A stretch of DNA of 30,405 nucleotides, taken from an uncultured Dialister sp. GTDB taxonomy: Bacteria > Bacillota > Negativicutes > Veillonellales > Dialisteraceae. Shown here one piece after another: positions 22,864 through 30,405 of this stretch (position 1 is its first letter; every line of letters starts with the position of its first letter). Made by a program: the position numbers and the translations under genes. The notes beneath the pieces are model-generated. The model was not told the DNA's origin. It did not search any database and was given only the letters and a program-made list of their open reading frames with translations. Where the stretch lies: the NCBI GenBank assembly GCA_900543455.1, contig UQRR01000016.1, positions 1 through 30,405 on the forward strand, read 5' to 3'.

Positions 22864-22883
22864 ACAGAAAAGGAGGCATACAC

Positions 22884-23447
22884 ATGACATATAAGAATGT
22901 AGTCGTTTACTGCGGCTCCCATTTCGGAAATGATCCTGCCTACGCGGCCTTTGCGGGCGAGCTGGGAGAGGCATTGGGAAAGAATCATTTCCGTATGATC
23001 TACGGCGGCGGCACGGTCGGCCTCATGGGCATCTGTGCGGACGCGGCGATGGCAGCAGGCGGAGAAGTGACAGGCATCATTCCCGAGGTGTTCATCGCGA
23101 AGGAACAGGCGCACCGCGGCCTGACCGCGCTCATTGAGGTGCCGGACATGACTGTTCGCAAGCAGAGGATGATCGAAATGGGGGATGCGTTCATCATTCT
23201 CCCCGGCGGTATCGGCACGCTTGAAGAATTGGCGGATACAGCGAACCAGCGTCATATTTATGGGGATCCCTTCGCGCAGCCGCCCATCATCATTTGCAAT
23301 ATCGAACACATCTACGATGGCCTTCTCACGCAGATAAAGGCATGGGAAGAGGCGGGATTCATTGAGCCATCAGAGTGGGGAAATCTCCATGTCGCAGAGA
23401 CGATGGAGGAAGTGATGGGGATCTTAAAAATGAAAACGAAGCAGTGA
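22884..23447 (+). CDS. LOG-family (TIGR00730) nucleoside-monophosphate phosphoribohydrolase-like protein
   Basis: This 187-residue Rossmann-fold protein carries the LOG signature PGGIGTLEE (107-115), with GGGTVGLMG (41-49) and the RKQRM segment (92-96). Characterised relatives hydrolyse cytokinin riboside or other nucleoside 5'-monophosphates to base and ribose 5-phosphate. The ATG at 22884 has AAAGGAGG 8 bases upstream; the frame extending to 22782 has no support. It is transcribed alone, between the yebC terminator and the str operon. The physiological substrate in this bacterium is not known. Confidence 0.92.
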   Translation: MTYKNVVVYCGSHFGNDPAYAAFAGELGEALGKNHFRMIYGGGTVGLMGICADAAMAAGGEVTGIIPEVFIAKEQAHRGLTALIEVPDMTVRKQRMIEMGDAFIILPGGIGTLEELADTANQRHIYGDPFAQPPIIICNIEHIYDGLLTQIKAWEEAGFIEPSEWGNLHVAETMEEVMGILKMKTKQ

Positions 23448-23459
23448 GGCGTGTTGGAG

Positions 23460-23635
23460 GCGGCGCACCATTCATAGGGCGCCTCAATCCCCTTGGTTTG
23501 TATATGCAAGTTTGCTGGTGGCTTATATAAAACTCTGCGGCGTTTCCATGATTTGAAGCGCCGCACCAACCCCTTTGAGCCTCTTTCACACGCGATCAGG
23601 GGCTGACCTTGCCCCATCCATTTATGCATGAACAA
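23460..23635 (+). repeat. Degenerate composite repeat block
   Basis: The first half of the gap after the LOG gene carries GGCGGCGCACC/GGGCGCCTC, CTGCGGCGTTTCC ... GAAGCGCCGCACCAACC (about 23538-23573), and GATCAGGGGCTGACCTTGCCCC (split across about 23596-23617), a worn version of the hairpin module. The second half (23636-23730) is AT-rich with A-tracts and may act as an UP element for the promoter that follows. Confidence 0.6.
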
Positions 23636-23730
23636 TCACAAAAAAGTATAAAAATAATGCATTACGATACGCACGGGAACGTGGTAAAAAAGTTGCCCAT
23701 AAACACTAAGAAAAATAGGATAAAAAATCA

Positions 23731-23759
23731 TTGACATCGGAGGCCTTCAATGATATAAT
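23731..23759 (+). promoter_or_regulatory. Consensus promoter of the str operon
   Basis: TTGACA (23731-23736) and TATAAT (23754-23759) with exactly 17 bases between them form a perfect sigma-A consensus, preceded by A-tracts. It lies 46 bases before the L7Ae-like gene. Confidence 0.92.
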
Positions 23760-23805
23760 TCCAATGTTGCGTGGATTTAGTGTGCTGAAAAGCAGGTGAG
23801 AACGT

Positions 23806-24057
23806 ATGACATTGGAAGAATTGAAAGATTCGGACTTTGTAGTAGGAATGAAGGAAACAGAACGAGCAATCGAGAAGAGGGAAGCCTCTGCTGTATTTAT
23901 CGCTTCAGACTGTGATGAACGGATCTCTGCTCCGCTCCTTTCTGCATGTCAGGCGTCAGACATTCCCGCCATTCAGGAATTCACCAAGAAGGAGATCGGC
24001 CGCGCGTGTGGCATCAAAGTGAAAGCCGCTGCTGCCGCTGTCCTGAAAAAACGCTGA
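23806..24057 (+). CDS. L7Ae/L30e-like kink-turn binding protein (YbxF-like)
   Basis: The 83-residue protein matches the small bacterial L7Ae family: SDFVVGMKETERAIEKREASAVFIASDCDE, then IPAIQEFTKKEIGRACGIKVKAAAAAVLKK. Bacillus YbxF binds RNA kink-turns and lies between rpoC and rpsL. Here the rpsL side is kept but rpoC is absent; a perfect promoter sits upstream instead. Ribosome binding site is a modest CAGGTGAGA. Known family members bind K-turn RNA in vitro; the cellular role is unsettled. Confidence 0.9.
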   Translation: MTLEELKDSDFVVGMKETERAIEKREASAVFIASDCDERISAPLLSACQASDIPAIQEFTKKEIGRACGIKVKAAAAAVLKKR

Positions 24058-24091
24058 TTTCATCCGTGTTTCTCAAAGATCCCCGGTAATA

Positions 24092-24116
24092 TCCAGCAAG
24101 GCTATGCCTTATTGGA
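24092..24116 (+). promoter_or_regulatory. Hairpin in the rpsL leader
   Basis: TCCAGCAAGGC (24092-24102) pairs with GCCTTATTGGA (24106-24116) with one mismatch and one wobble, loop TAT, no T run. It could be a processing or autoregulatory site for S12/S7; this is not a recognised r-protein leader by eye. Confidence 0.35.
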
Positions 24117-24156
24117 TCAATTATAAATTTACCCTTATAGAAAGGAGGTGCCCATT

Positions 24157-24531
24157 TTGCCGACAATCAATCAGCTGGTTCGTAAAGGCCGCCAGACCCT
24201 GGCAGTCAAAGCGAAGACCCCGGCTCTGAAACAGTCCCCACAGAAACGTGGTGTCTGCACAAGAGTTTACACCGCTACCCCGAAAAAGCCAAACTCCGCT
24301 CTTCGTAAAGTAGCTCGTGTACGCCTGACCAACGGAATCGAAGTTTCTGCTTACATTCCTGGTGAAGGCCACAACCTGCAGGAACATAGCGTAGTCCTCA
24401 TCAGAGGCGGCCGTGTTAAGGATCTTCCAGGTGTTCGTTACCACATCATCCGTGGCGCTCTCGATACCGTAGGTGTATCTGGACGTCAGCAGTCCCGTTC
24501 CAAGTACGGTGCTAAGAAAGACAAGAAATAA
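24157..24531 (+). CDS. rpsL: Ribosomal protein uS12
   Basis: Standard 124-residue uS12 of the decoding centre. The start is TTG at 24157, giving the normal N-terminus MPTINQLVRKGR; AAAGGAGG (24141-24148) lies 8 bases upstream. The GTG at 24148 would overlap that site. The streptomycin-region lysines are wild type: TPKKPNSALRK (41-51) and K88 in RVKDLPG. Confidence 0.97.
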   Translation: MPTINQLVRKGRQTLAVKAKTPALKQSPQKRGVCTRVYTATPKKPNSALRKVARVRLTNGIEVSAYIPGEGHNLQEHSVVLIRGGRVKDLPGVRYHIIRGALDTVGVSGRQQSRSKYGAKKDKK

Positions 24532-24591
24532 GATTTCCTGTCAACCAAGTTTTATGTGATTAACTAACATCTATATAAGGAGGAACTAACA

Positions 24592-25062
24592 ATGCCGAGA
24601 AAAGGTGCTGTTCCGAAACGTGACGTGCTGCCGGATCCCGTGTATGGAAACAAGACAGTCACTCGTTTCATCAACAAAGTAATGCTTGACGGCAAGAAGG
24701 GTGTCGCAGAATCCATTGTATATGGCGCATTTGACATCTGCCACAGCAAGCTCAACAAAGAACCGATCGAAATTTTCGAACAGGCTCTGAACAACGTAAT
24801 GCCAGTCCTCGAAGTTCGTGCTCGTCGTGTCGGCGGCGCAAACTACCAGGTACCGGTAGAAGTAAGAGCAGACCGTCGTCTGACTCTGGGTATCCGCTGG
24901 ATGGTCAACTATGCCCGTCTGCGCAGCGAACGTACCATGGAAGAACGTCTTGCAGGTGAACTGATGGACGCTTTCAACAACACTGGTGCTGCTGTAAAGA
25001 AGAAAGAAGATACCCATAAAATGGCTGAAGCAAACAAGGCTTTCGCTCATTACCGCTGGTAA
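24592..25062 (+). CDS. rpsG: Ribosomal protein uS7
   Basis: Standard 156-residue uS7, the primary 16S-binding protein of the 30S head, beginning MPRKGAVPKRDVLPDP and ending AEANKAFAHYRW. AAGGAGG precedes the ATG. It follows rpsL and precedes fusA as in nearly all str operons; in E. coli S7 autoregulates this operon. Confidence 0.98.
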   Translation: MPRKGAVPKRDVLPDPVYGNKTVTRFINKVMLDGKKGVAESIVYGAFDICHSKLNKEPIEIFEQALNNVMPVLEVRARRVGGANYQVPVEVRADRRLTLGIRWMVNYARLRSERTMEERLAGELMDAFNNTGAAVKKKEDTHKMAEANKAFAHYRW

Positions 25063-25083
25063 TTTTAATAAGGAGAAAAAATC

Positions 25084-27162
25084 GTGGGCAGAGAATTTCC
25101 GCTTGAAAAAACAAGAAACATCGGCATCATGGCGCACATCGATGCAGGTAAAACCACAACCACGGAACGTATCCTGTATTATACCGGTGTAAACCATAAG
25201 ATCGGTGAAGTTCACGATGGCGCTGCTACCATGGACTGGATGGAACAGGAACAGGAACGTGGTATTACCATTACCTCCGCTGCTACCACCTGCCACTGGA
25301 AAGGCTACCGCGTAAACATCATCGATACCCCAGGGCACGTAGACTTCACTGTAGAAGTTGAACGTTCTCTGCGCGTACTCGATGGCTCCGTAGCAGTATT
25401 CAGTGCGAAAGACGGCGTTCAGACCCAGTCTGAAACCGTTTGGAGACAGGCAGACCACTATCATGTACCGCGTATCGCATTCATCAACAAGATGGATACC
25501 GTCGGTGCGGATTTCCTCCATGCGGTAAAAACCATGGATACCCGCCTCCATGCAAGAGCTATTCCGATGCAGCTGCCGATCGGCGCTCAGGATTCCTTCA
25601 CCGGGATCGTTGACCTGCTGACCAGACAGGCTGAAATTTATGACAGCGATGACGGCAAGCAGTACCATGTTGAAGATGTACCGGCCGATCTCGCTGATCA
25701 GGTTGAAGAACTCCGCGAACAGATCATCGAAACTGCTGCTGAAGGCAGTGATGAACTGATGGAAAAATACCTCGAAGGTGAAGAACTCACCATGGAAGAA
25801 GTCAAGGCATCTCTGCGTCAGCAGGTTCTTGACTGCAAACTCTTCCCGGTATTCTGCGGTTCTGCATACAAGAACAAAGGTATCCAGATGCTGCTCGACG
25901 CAGTACTCGACTACCTGCCATCTCCGCTGGATGTTCCTCCGGTCAAAGGCACCACCCTTGACGGCGAGGAAGTCACCCGCGAAGCATCTGACAGCGCGCC
26001 AATGGCTTCGCTGGCATTCAAGATCATGGCTGACCCATTCGTTGGTAAACTGGCATTCTTCCGCGTTTACTCCGGTATCATGAACCAGGGCACCTACGTT
26101 CTGAACTCCACCAAAGGAAAGAAAGAACGCGTTGGCCGTATCCTTCAGATGCATGCAAACCATCGTAAGGAAATCGACTGCGCTTACTCCGGCGATATCG
26201 CTGCAGCAGTCGGCTTCAAGGACGTCACCACCGGTGATACCCTTTGCGATGTAGATCATCCGATCATCCTCGAAAAAATGGAATTCCCGGATCCGGTTAT
26301 TTCCGTTGCTGTTGAACCAAAGACCAAAGCTGACCAGGAAAAGATGGGCAATGCTCTTCAGAGACTGGCAGAAGAAGATCCGACCTTCAAAGTACACACC
26401 GATCCAGAATCCAACCAGACCATCATCTCCGGCATGGGCGAACTCCACCTCGACATCATCGTCGATCGTATGAGACGTGAATTCAACGTGGACTGCACTG
26501 TAGGCAAACCGCAGGTTGCTTATCGTGAAACCATCCGTAAATCCGTTGAATCCGAAGGTAAGTTCATCCGTCAGACCGGCGGCCACGGCCAGTACGGCCA
26601 CTGCTGGCTGCGCCTCGAACCGATGGAACCGGGCAAAGGATTCGAATTCGAAAACGCTGTCGTTGGCGGCGTCATTCCGAAGGAATTCATCAACCCGATC
26701 CAGACCGGCGTAGAAGCAGCTCTGGAAGACGGTGTTGTAGCTGGTTATCCGATGGTCGATATCAAAGTTACCGTCTATGATGGTTCCTATCATGATGTCG
26801 ACTCCTCTGAAATGGCATTCAAAGTGGCAGGCTCCATGGCATTCAAAGATGGCGCGAAGAAAGCTGATCCAGTTCTCCTCGAACCATACATGGCAGTCGA
26901 AGTCGACGTACCGGAAGAATACATGGGCGACGTTATCGGCGGCCTGAACTCCCGTCGCGGACGTATCGACGGCATGGAAACCGAAAACGGCGAATCCAGA
27001 ATCAAAGGCTTCGTTCCGCTGTCCGAAATGTTCGGTTATGCGACCGGCCTGCGCAGCTCTACCCAGGGCCGCGGCACCTTCACCATGACCTTCGATCATT
27101 ATGAAGAAGTTCCGAAAGCTATTTCTCAGCAGATCACTGAAGAAAGACTCGGAAAGAAATAA
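25084..27162 (+). CDS. fusA: Elongation factor G
   Basis: EF-G drives translocation and, with RRF, ribosome recycling. The 692 residues are of normal length. GTPase motifs: AHIDAGKTT (17-25), DTPGH (81-85), NKMD (135-138). Domain IV shows RQTGGHGQYGHCWLRLEP and the C-terminal domain RRGRIDGMETENG. The start is GTG at 25084 with AAGGAG upstream. Codon use is strongly biased, as expected for a highly expressed gene; this creates a long false frame on the opposite strand. Confidence 0.99.
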   Translation: MGREFPLEKTRNIGIMAHIDAGKTTTTERILYYTGVNHKIGEVHDGAATMDWMEQEQERGITITSAATTCHWKGYRVNIIDTPGHVDFTVEVERSLRVLDGSVAVFSAKDGVQTQSETVWRQADHYHVPRIAFINKMDTVGADFLHAVKTMDTRLHARAIPMQLPIGAQDSFTGIVDLLTRQAEIYDSDDGKQYHVEDVPADLADQVEELREQIIETAAEGSDELMEKYLEGEELTMEEVKASLRQQVLDCKLFPVFCGSAYKNKGIQMLLDAVLDYLPSPLDVPPVKGTTLDGEEVTREASDSAPMASLAFKIMADPFVGKLAFFRVYSGIMNQGTYVLNSTKGKKERVGRILQMHANHRKEIDCAYSGDIAAAVGFKDVTTGDTLCDVDHPIILEKMEFPDPVISVAVEPKTKADQEKMGNALQRLAEEDPTFKVHTDPESNQTIISGMGELHLDIIVDRMRREFNVDCTVGKPQVAYRETIRKSVESEGKFIRQTGGHGQYGHCWLRLEPMEPGKGFEFENAVVGGVIPKEFINPIQTGVEAALEDGVVAGYPMVDIKVTVYDGSYHDVDSSEMAFKVAGSMAFKDGAKKADPVLLEPYMAVEVDVPEEYMGDVIGGLNSRRGRIDGMETENGESRIKGFVPLSEMFGYATGLRSSTQGRGTFTMTFDHYEEVPKAISQQITEERLGKK

Positions 27163-27185
27163 AATTTTATTAAGGAGACCTCAAA

Positions 27186-28373
27186 ATGGCAAAAGCTCAT
27201 TACGAAAGAACCAAGCCGCATGTTAACATCGGCACCATCGGCCACGTCGATCATGGTAAAACGACCCTGACCGCTGCTATCACCAAAGTTCTGGCTGAAG
27301 AAGGCAAAGCAAACTTCCTCGACTACGCTTCCATCGATAAAGCACCGGAAGAAAGAGCTCGTGGTATCACCATCAACACCTCCACCGTAGAATACGAAAC
27401 CGCTACCCGTCACTACGCACACGTAGACTGCCCAGGGCATGCTGACTATGTCAAGAACATGATCACCGGCGCAGCACAGATGGACGGCGCTATCCTCGTC
27501 GTATCCGCAGCTGACGGCCCGATGCCGCAGACCCGCGAACACATCCTTCTGGCTAAACAGGTCGGCGTACCGGCTATCGTTGTATTCCTGAACAAAGCTG
27601 ACCAGGTCGACGATCCGGAACTGATCGATCTCGTAGAAATGGAAATCAGAGATCTGCTCTCCTCCTACGACTATCCAGGCGATGACACCCCGATCGTTGT
27701 CGGCTCCGCTCTCGGCGCTCTCAACGGCAACCCGGAAGATGAACAGAAGATCCGTGACCTGATGGCTGAAGTCGATGCTTACATCCCGACCCCGGAACGT
27801 GACACCGACAAACCATTCCTGATGCCAGTCGAAGACGTATTCACCATCACCGGTCGTGGCACCGTAGCTACCGGCCGTGTAGAACGTGGTACTGTCAAAG
27901 TCGGCGACACCGCTGAAATCGTCGGCCTGCAGGAAAAACCAACCGCTACCGTCGTTACCGGCGTAGAAATGTTCAGAAAGACCCTTGACCAGGCAATGGC
28001 TGGCGATAACATCGGCGCTCTGCTCCGTGGTATCGACCGTAAAGACATCGTTCGTGGCCAGGTCCTCGCAAAACCGGGCACCGTTCAGCCGCACACTGAA
28101 TTCACCGCTCAGGTATACGTACTGACCAAAGATGAAGGCGGCCGTCATACCCCGTTCTTCAATGGCTATCGTCCGCAGTTCTTCTTCAGAACCACCGACG
28201 TAACCGGCGACATCCAGTTGCCGGAAGGCACTGAAATGTGCATGCCTGGCGATAACGTAGAAATGAGCGTTAAGCTCATCACCCCGATCGCTATGGAAGA
28301 AGGCCAGCGTTTCGCTATCCGTGAAGGCGGCCGTACCGTAGGCGCAGGCGTTGTAGCTAAGATCGCAAAATAA
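27186..28373 (+). CDS. tuf: Elongation factor Tu
   Basis: EF-Tu delivers aminoacyl-tRNA to the ribosome. At 395 residues it has the usual three domains; GTPase motifs are GHVDHGKTT (19-27), DCPGH (80-84) and NKAD (135-138, where NKCD is commoner). Domain III contains GYRPQFFFRTTDVTG. AAGGAG lies upstream of the ATG. It ends the str operon; an intrinsic terminator follows. Confidence 0.99.
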   Translation: MAKAHYERTKPHVNIGTIGHVDHGKTTLTAAITKVLAEEGKANFLDYASIDKAPEERARGITINTSTVEYETATRHYAHVDCPGHADYVKNMITGAAQMDGAILVVSAADGPMPQTREHILLAKQVGVPAIVVFLNKADQVDDPELIDLVEMEIRDLLSSYDYPGDDTPIVVGSALGALNGNPEDEQKIRDLMAEVDAYIPTPERDTDKPFLMPVEDVFTITGRGTVATGRVERGTVKVGDTAEIVGLQEKPTATVVTGVEMFRKTLDQAMAGDNIGALLRGIDRKDIVRGQVLAKPGTVQPHTEFTAQVYVLTKDEGGRHTPFFNGYRPQFFFRTTDVTGDIQLPEGTEMCMPGDNVEMSVKLITPIAMEEGQRFAIREGGRTVGAGVVAKIAK

Positions 28374-28393
28374 TTTCAGCATCCGCTGAATGA

Positions 28394-28423
28394 AAAAACT
28401 CTCCCGCAAGGGGGAGTTTTTTT
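28394..28423 (+). terminator. Terminator of the str operon
   Basis: A 12-bp stem, ACTCTCCC with GGGGGAGT extended by A/T pairs (one T-G wobble), carries a GCAA tetraloop and ends in seven T. Confidence 0.9.
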
Positions 28424-28572
28424 GCGTGGGATCGGGAGACAAAAGACGGGAAGCGCAGACAGCCGGCGATCAACCGTTGCCCCGGCAGTGCCATTTCGCG
28501 TAAAGGGGGAAAGGCAGGGCGGAGCCGCTTTTCCATAGAAGCTGACAGCCTCCGAGCCGGTATCGGTTCTGC

Positions 28573-28601
28573 TTTCTGCGATCCTTTTCTTATGCTATAA
28601 T
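28573..28601 (+). promoter_or_regulatory. Promoter of the DcuC-like gene
   Basis: TATAAT (28596-28601) is preceded by TGC, an extended -10 box; the -35 region (TTTCTG at 28573-28578, 17-base spacing) is weak. The preceding gap from 28424 shows no gene or recognised repeat. Confidence 0.6.
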
Positions 28602-28635
28602 GAGGAAAATTTTTGCTGCAAAGGAGGATGTAAGT

Positions 28636-30003
28636 ATGTATTCATGGTTCCTGATCGCACTCACCGTCATCTTTGCCGTGATCGTGGCGAAGCTGATCCT
28701 GAAAAGGTACAATGCGATCTTTGTATTCTTCGCATCCGGTGTGGTGATCCTGATGACGGCGAGCCTTCTCACCGGTACACCGATCCTGCCGAAGGGATCT
28801 TTGGGCAATGTCTTTCTGGATACCTTCGGATTTCTGACCGCCACCTTCAAAAAGAACATCGCAGGCATCGGCACGCTCATCATGGTCGTTACCGGGTATG
28901 CGACCTACATGAAGCACATCGGCGCTTCGACGAAGCTGGCTTTCACCGCGAGTCGGCTTTTGGGCGGGATCTCGAACAAATATCTGATTCTCTCTGCCTT
29001 CTATCTCATCGGTATGTGCCTGAAGCTCGTACTGCCGAGTCAGGCGTCGCTGGCCGTCCTGATGCTTGCGACGGTATTTCCCGTCTTTATGGCTCTGGGG
29101 ATCCGCCCCATCACGGCGGCCTCTGTGCTGGCACTCCTCTGCCTTGACTATGGCCCGAATGACGGCAGCACCCTCTTCATGGCGAATGTCGCCGAGATGA
29201 ATGTCGTCGACATGTTCCTGCGCTACCAGTACAAAGTCGTGCTCTCCATCGTCCTTGTGACGGCGTTCCTCATCCCCTTTTACTACCGCTATATGGACCG
29301 GAAGGATGCGGCCCTGGCCGATGCGGATGGCGAATTGGGGAGGGGACAGGAGATCGAGGATCCGTCGGTCCCCTTTTTCTATGTGTTCCTGCCGCTCATC
29401 CCGCTGGTGCTGGTCTTTGCCGCGCATTTTCTGCCGTCCATCAAGATCGACGTCATCACAGCCAATTTTATCGGCTTTGCCGTGACCTTCGTCTGTGAAT
29501 TCATCGTCCGGAAAGACAGGAGCCGGATCCCGTCAGATATGGCGGAGATCTTCAAAGGCATGGCGAATGTTTTCGTCTCCGTCGTTGCGATCATCATTTC
29601 GGCCTCCGTCTTTGCGGAAGGCATCAAGATCTTGGGCGGCATCACGATCTTCACGAATATGATCTCTGACATGAAGGGAGCGACACTCCTCATCATGGCG
29701 ATCCTGACCGGGATCACGTATGTCTTCGCTATCATCATGGGGAGCGGCGCGGCTCCTTTCTTCGCCTTCGGTCCGCTGACGCCTGCCGTCGCGGCGAAAC
29801 TCGGCGTCCCGACGCTGACACTGCTCCTCCCGATGGAACTCGCGACCTCCATCGGCCGAGCCTCGTCGCCTGTCTGCGGAGCCCTCATCGCGATCGCCGG
29901 GACTGCCGGACTTGCCCCGATACGCCTTGCCAAACGCACCGCTCCGCTCCTTTTCGTCATGCTCATCGTCGACATGATCGCATCGTACATCTTTACGATG
30001 TAA
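28636..30003 (+). CDS. DcuC-family C4-dicarboxylate transporter
   Basis: The 455-residue protein has about twelve hydrophobic segments and ends in a membrane helix. The sequence (NAIFVFFASG, LVLPSQASLAVLMLATVFPV, CLDYGPNDGSTLFMAN, FAFGPLTPAVAAKLGV, SIGRASSPVCGALIAIAG) looks like the DcuC family, which exports succinate or exchanges C4-dicarboxylates under anaerobic conditions. AAGGAGG lies 8 bases before ATG 28636; the earlier in-frame ATG at 28600 overlaps the -10 box and is rejected. Succinate handling would suit an anaerobic fermenter; the substrate is inferred from family only. Confidence 0.87.
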   Translation: MYSWFLIALTVIFAVIVAKLILKRYNAIFVFFASGVVILMTASLLTGTPILPKGSLGNVFLDTFGFLTATFKKNIAGIGTLIMVVTGYATYMKHIGASTKLAFTASRLLGGISNKYLILSAFYLIGMCLKLVLPSQASLAVLMLATVFPVFMALGIRPITAASVLALLCLDYGPNDGSTLFMANVAEMNVVDMFLRYQYKVVLSIVLVTAFLIPFYYRYMDRKDAALADADGELGRGQEIEDPSVPFFYVFLPLIPLVLVFAAHFLPSIKIDVITANFIGFAVTFVCEFIVRKDRSRIPSDMAEIFKGMANVFVSVVAIIISASVFAEGIKILGGITIFTNMISDMKGATLLIMAILTGITYVFAIIMGSGAAPFFAFGPLTPAVAAKLGVPTLTLLLPMELATSIGRASSPVCGALIAIAGTAGLAPIRLAKRTAPLLFVMLIVDMIASYIFTM

Positions 30004-30330
30004 TTAGGAAATAGGTTCAGCAGGTTCAAACAGGTTCTTTGGGTTCAACGGGGAAGGTGGCGGCTTCGCCGCAATTTTTGATAGCGTTTCGCGTGTATCG
30101 TCATCCCGAGCGAAGTCGAGGGATCTCTATGGCAGGCAGTGAATCGCAGGATGCATATGTCAGAAAAACGTAGTGCAAGAAAGATTTCTCGACTTCGCTC
30201 GAAATGACGATACGGGGGACGGCTCAGGTGCACATGCTGTGAAAAAATGCACTTTCGTGTTTGCATGACTGCTGCGGGCATCGCTCCATATATATTCGCG
30301 GCGAAGCCGCCACCTCCATTTCTAATTTCT
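30004..30330 (-). repeat. Composite repeat block after the dcuC-like gene
   Basis: The terminal gap holds GGTTCAGCA-type 9-base repeats (about 30012-30050), GGCGGCTTCGCCGC, GATAGCGTTTCGCG (30080-30093), a compact palindrome (arms 30095-30130 and 30183-30214, beginning GTATCGTCAT and ending ATGACGATAC), a GCGGCGAAGCCGCC hairpin (about 30298-30312) and ATTTCTAATTTCTC heptamers (30317-30337). From about 30340 to the end the sequence shows no gene. Confidence 0.75.
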
Positions 30331-30405
30331 CATTTCTGTTATGAAGTGACTTTTGTCAAGCGGGAATTTGCGCCCCCACACTTGCTTCCTTCTATTTGAC
30401 GGCAT

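Noticed and set aside
24586..27099. 837-codon open frame on the minus strand across rpsG and fusA
   Set aside because: It mirrors the strongly biased codon use of these highly expressed genes, which avoids the codons that give stops on the other strand. It has no ribosome binding site or recognisable domain.
27126..28442. 438-codon minus-strand frame across tuf
   Set aside because: Same codon-bias artefact; the plus-strand tuf is unmistakable.

Overview
The window looks like a piece of a Negativicutes (diderm Firmicute) chromosome, probably a Dialister-like member of the Veillonellaceae. This is inferred from the mix of Gram-positive signatures (ylxM-ffh-rpsP-khpA-ylqD-rimM-trmD operon, YczE-like and L7Ae-like genes, a tandem glycine riboswitch) with a phosphoethanolamine-transferase-type sulfatase suited to an outer membrane. 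No search was run. No rRNA, tRNA, CRISPR array, phage gene or transposase was seen.

Layout. 1-5.7 kb: a YczE-like membrane protein (+) converges on a minus-strand BASS-family transporter. Behind the transporter lie panC, with a roughly 390-nt leader carrying two intrinsic terminators, and a lipid-A-type phosphoethanolamine transferase. 6-6.6 kb: an HD-domain phosphohydrolase. 7-14.8 kb: a complete glycine cleavage cluster: promoter, tandem glycine riboswitch with terminator, gcvT, gcvH, gcvPA, gcvPB, lplA and lpdA. All four glycine cleavage proteins plus the ligase that lipoylates GcvH are together. 15.2-16.8 kb: a membrane-anchored alpha/beta hydrolase and a small coiled-coil protein preceded by a potentially structured leader. 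17.2-22.5 kb: a nine-gene translation/secretion operon from a consensus promoter (ylxM, ffh, rpsP, khpA, ylqD, rimM, trmD, an RNA methyltransferase, yebC), closed by a strong terminator. 22.9-23.4 kb: a LOG-family gene. 23.7-28.4 kb: the str operon (L7Ae-like, rpsL, rpsG, fusA, tuf) with its own consensus promoter and terminator. 28.6-30 kb: a DcuC-type dicarboxylate transporter.

The coding content is mostly housekeeping. The unusual material is between genes. Most long gaps contain a composite repeat block of roughly 200-400 bp built from the same modules in the same order: a heptamer array, a palindrome of about 145 bp, GC-rich inverted motifs, a hairpin whose stem changes while its flanks stay constant, and a second heptamer array. 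In most copies one defined end faces the start of the next gene. A separate 167-bp palindromic MITE-like element occurs twice (one copy cut by the window edge), with a short relative nearby. These repeats, the duplicated arm in the glycine riboswitch platform and the doubly terminated panC leader are the best leads.
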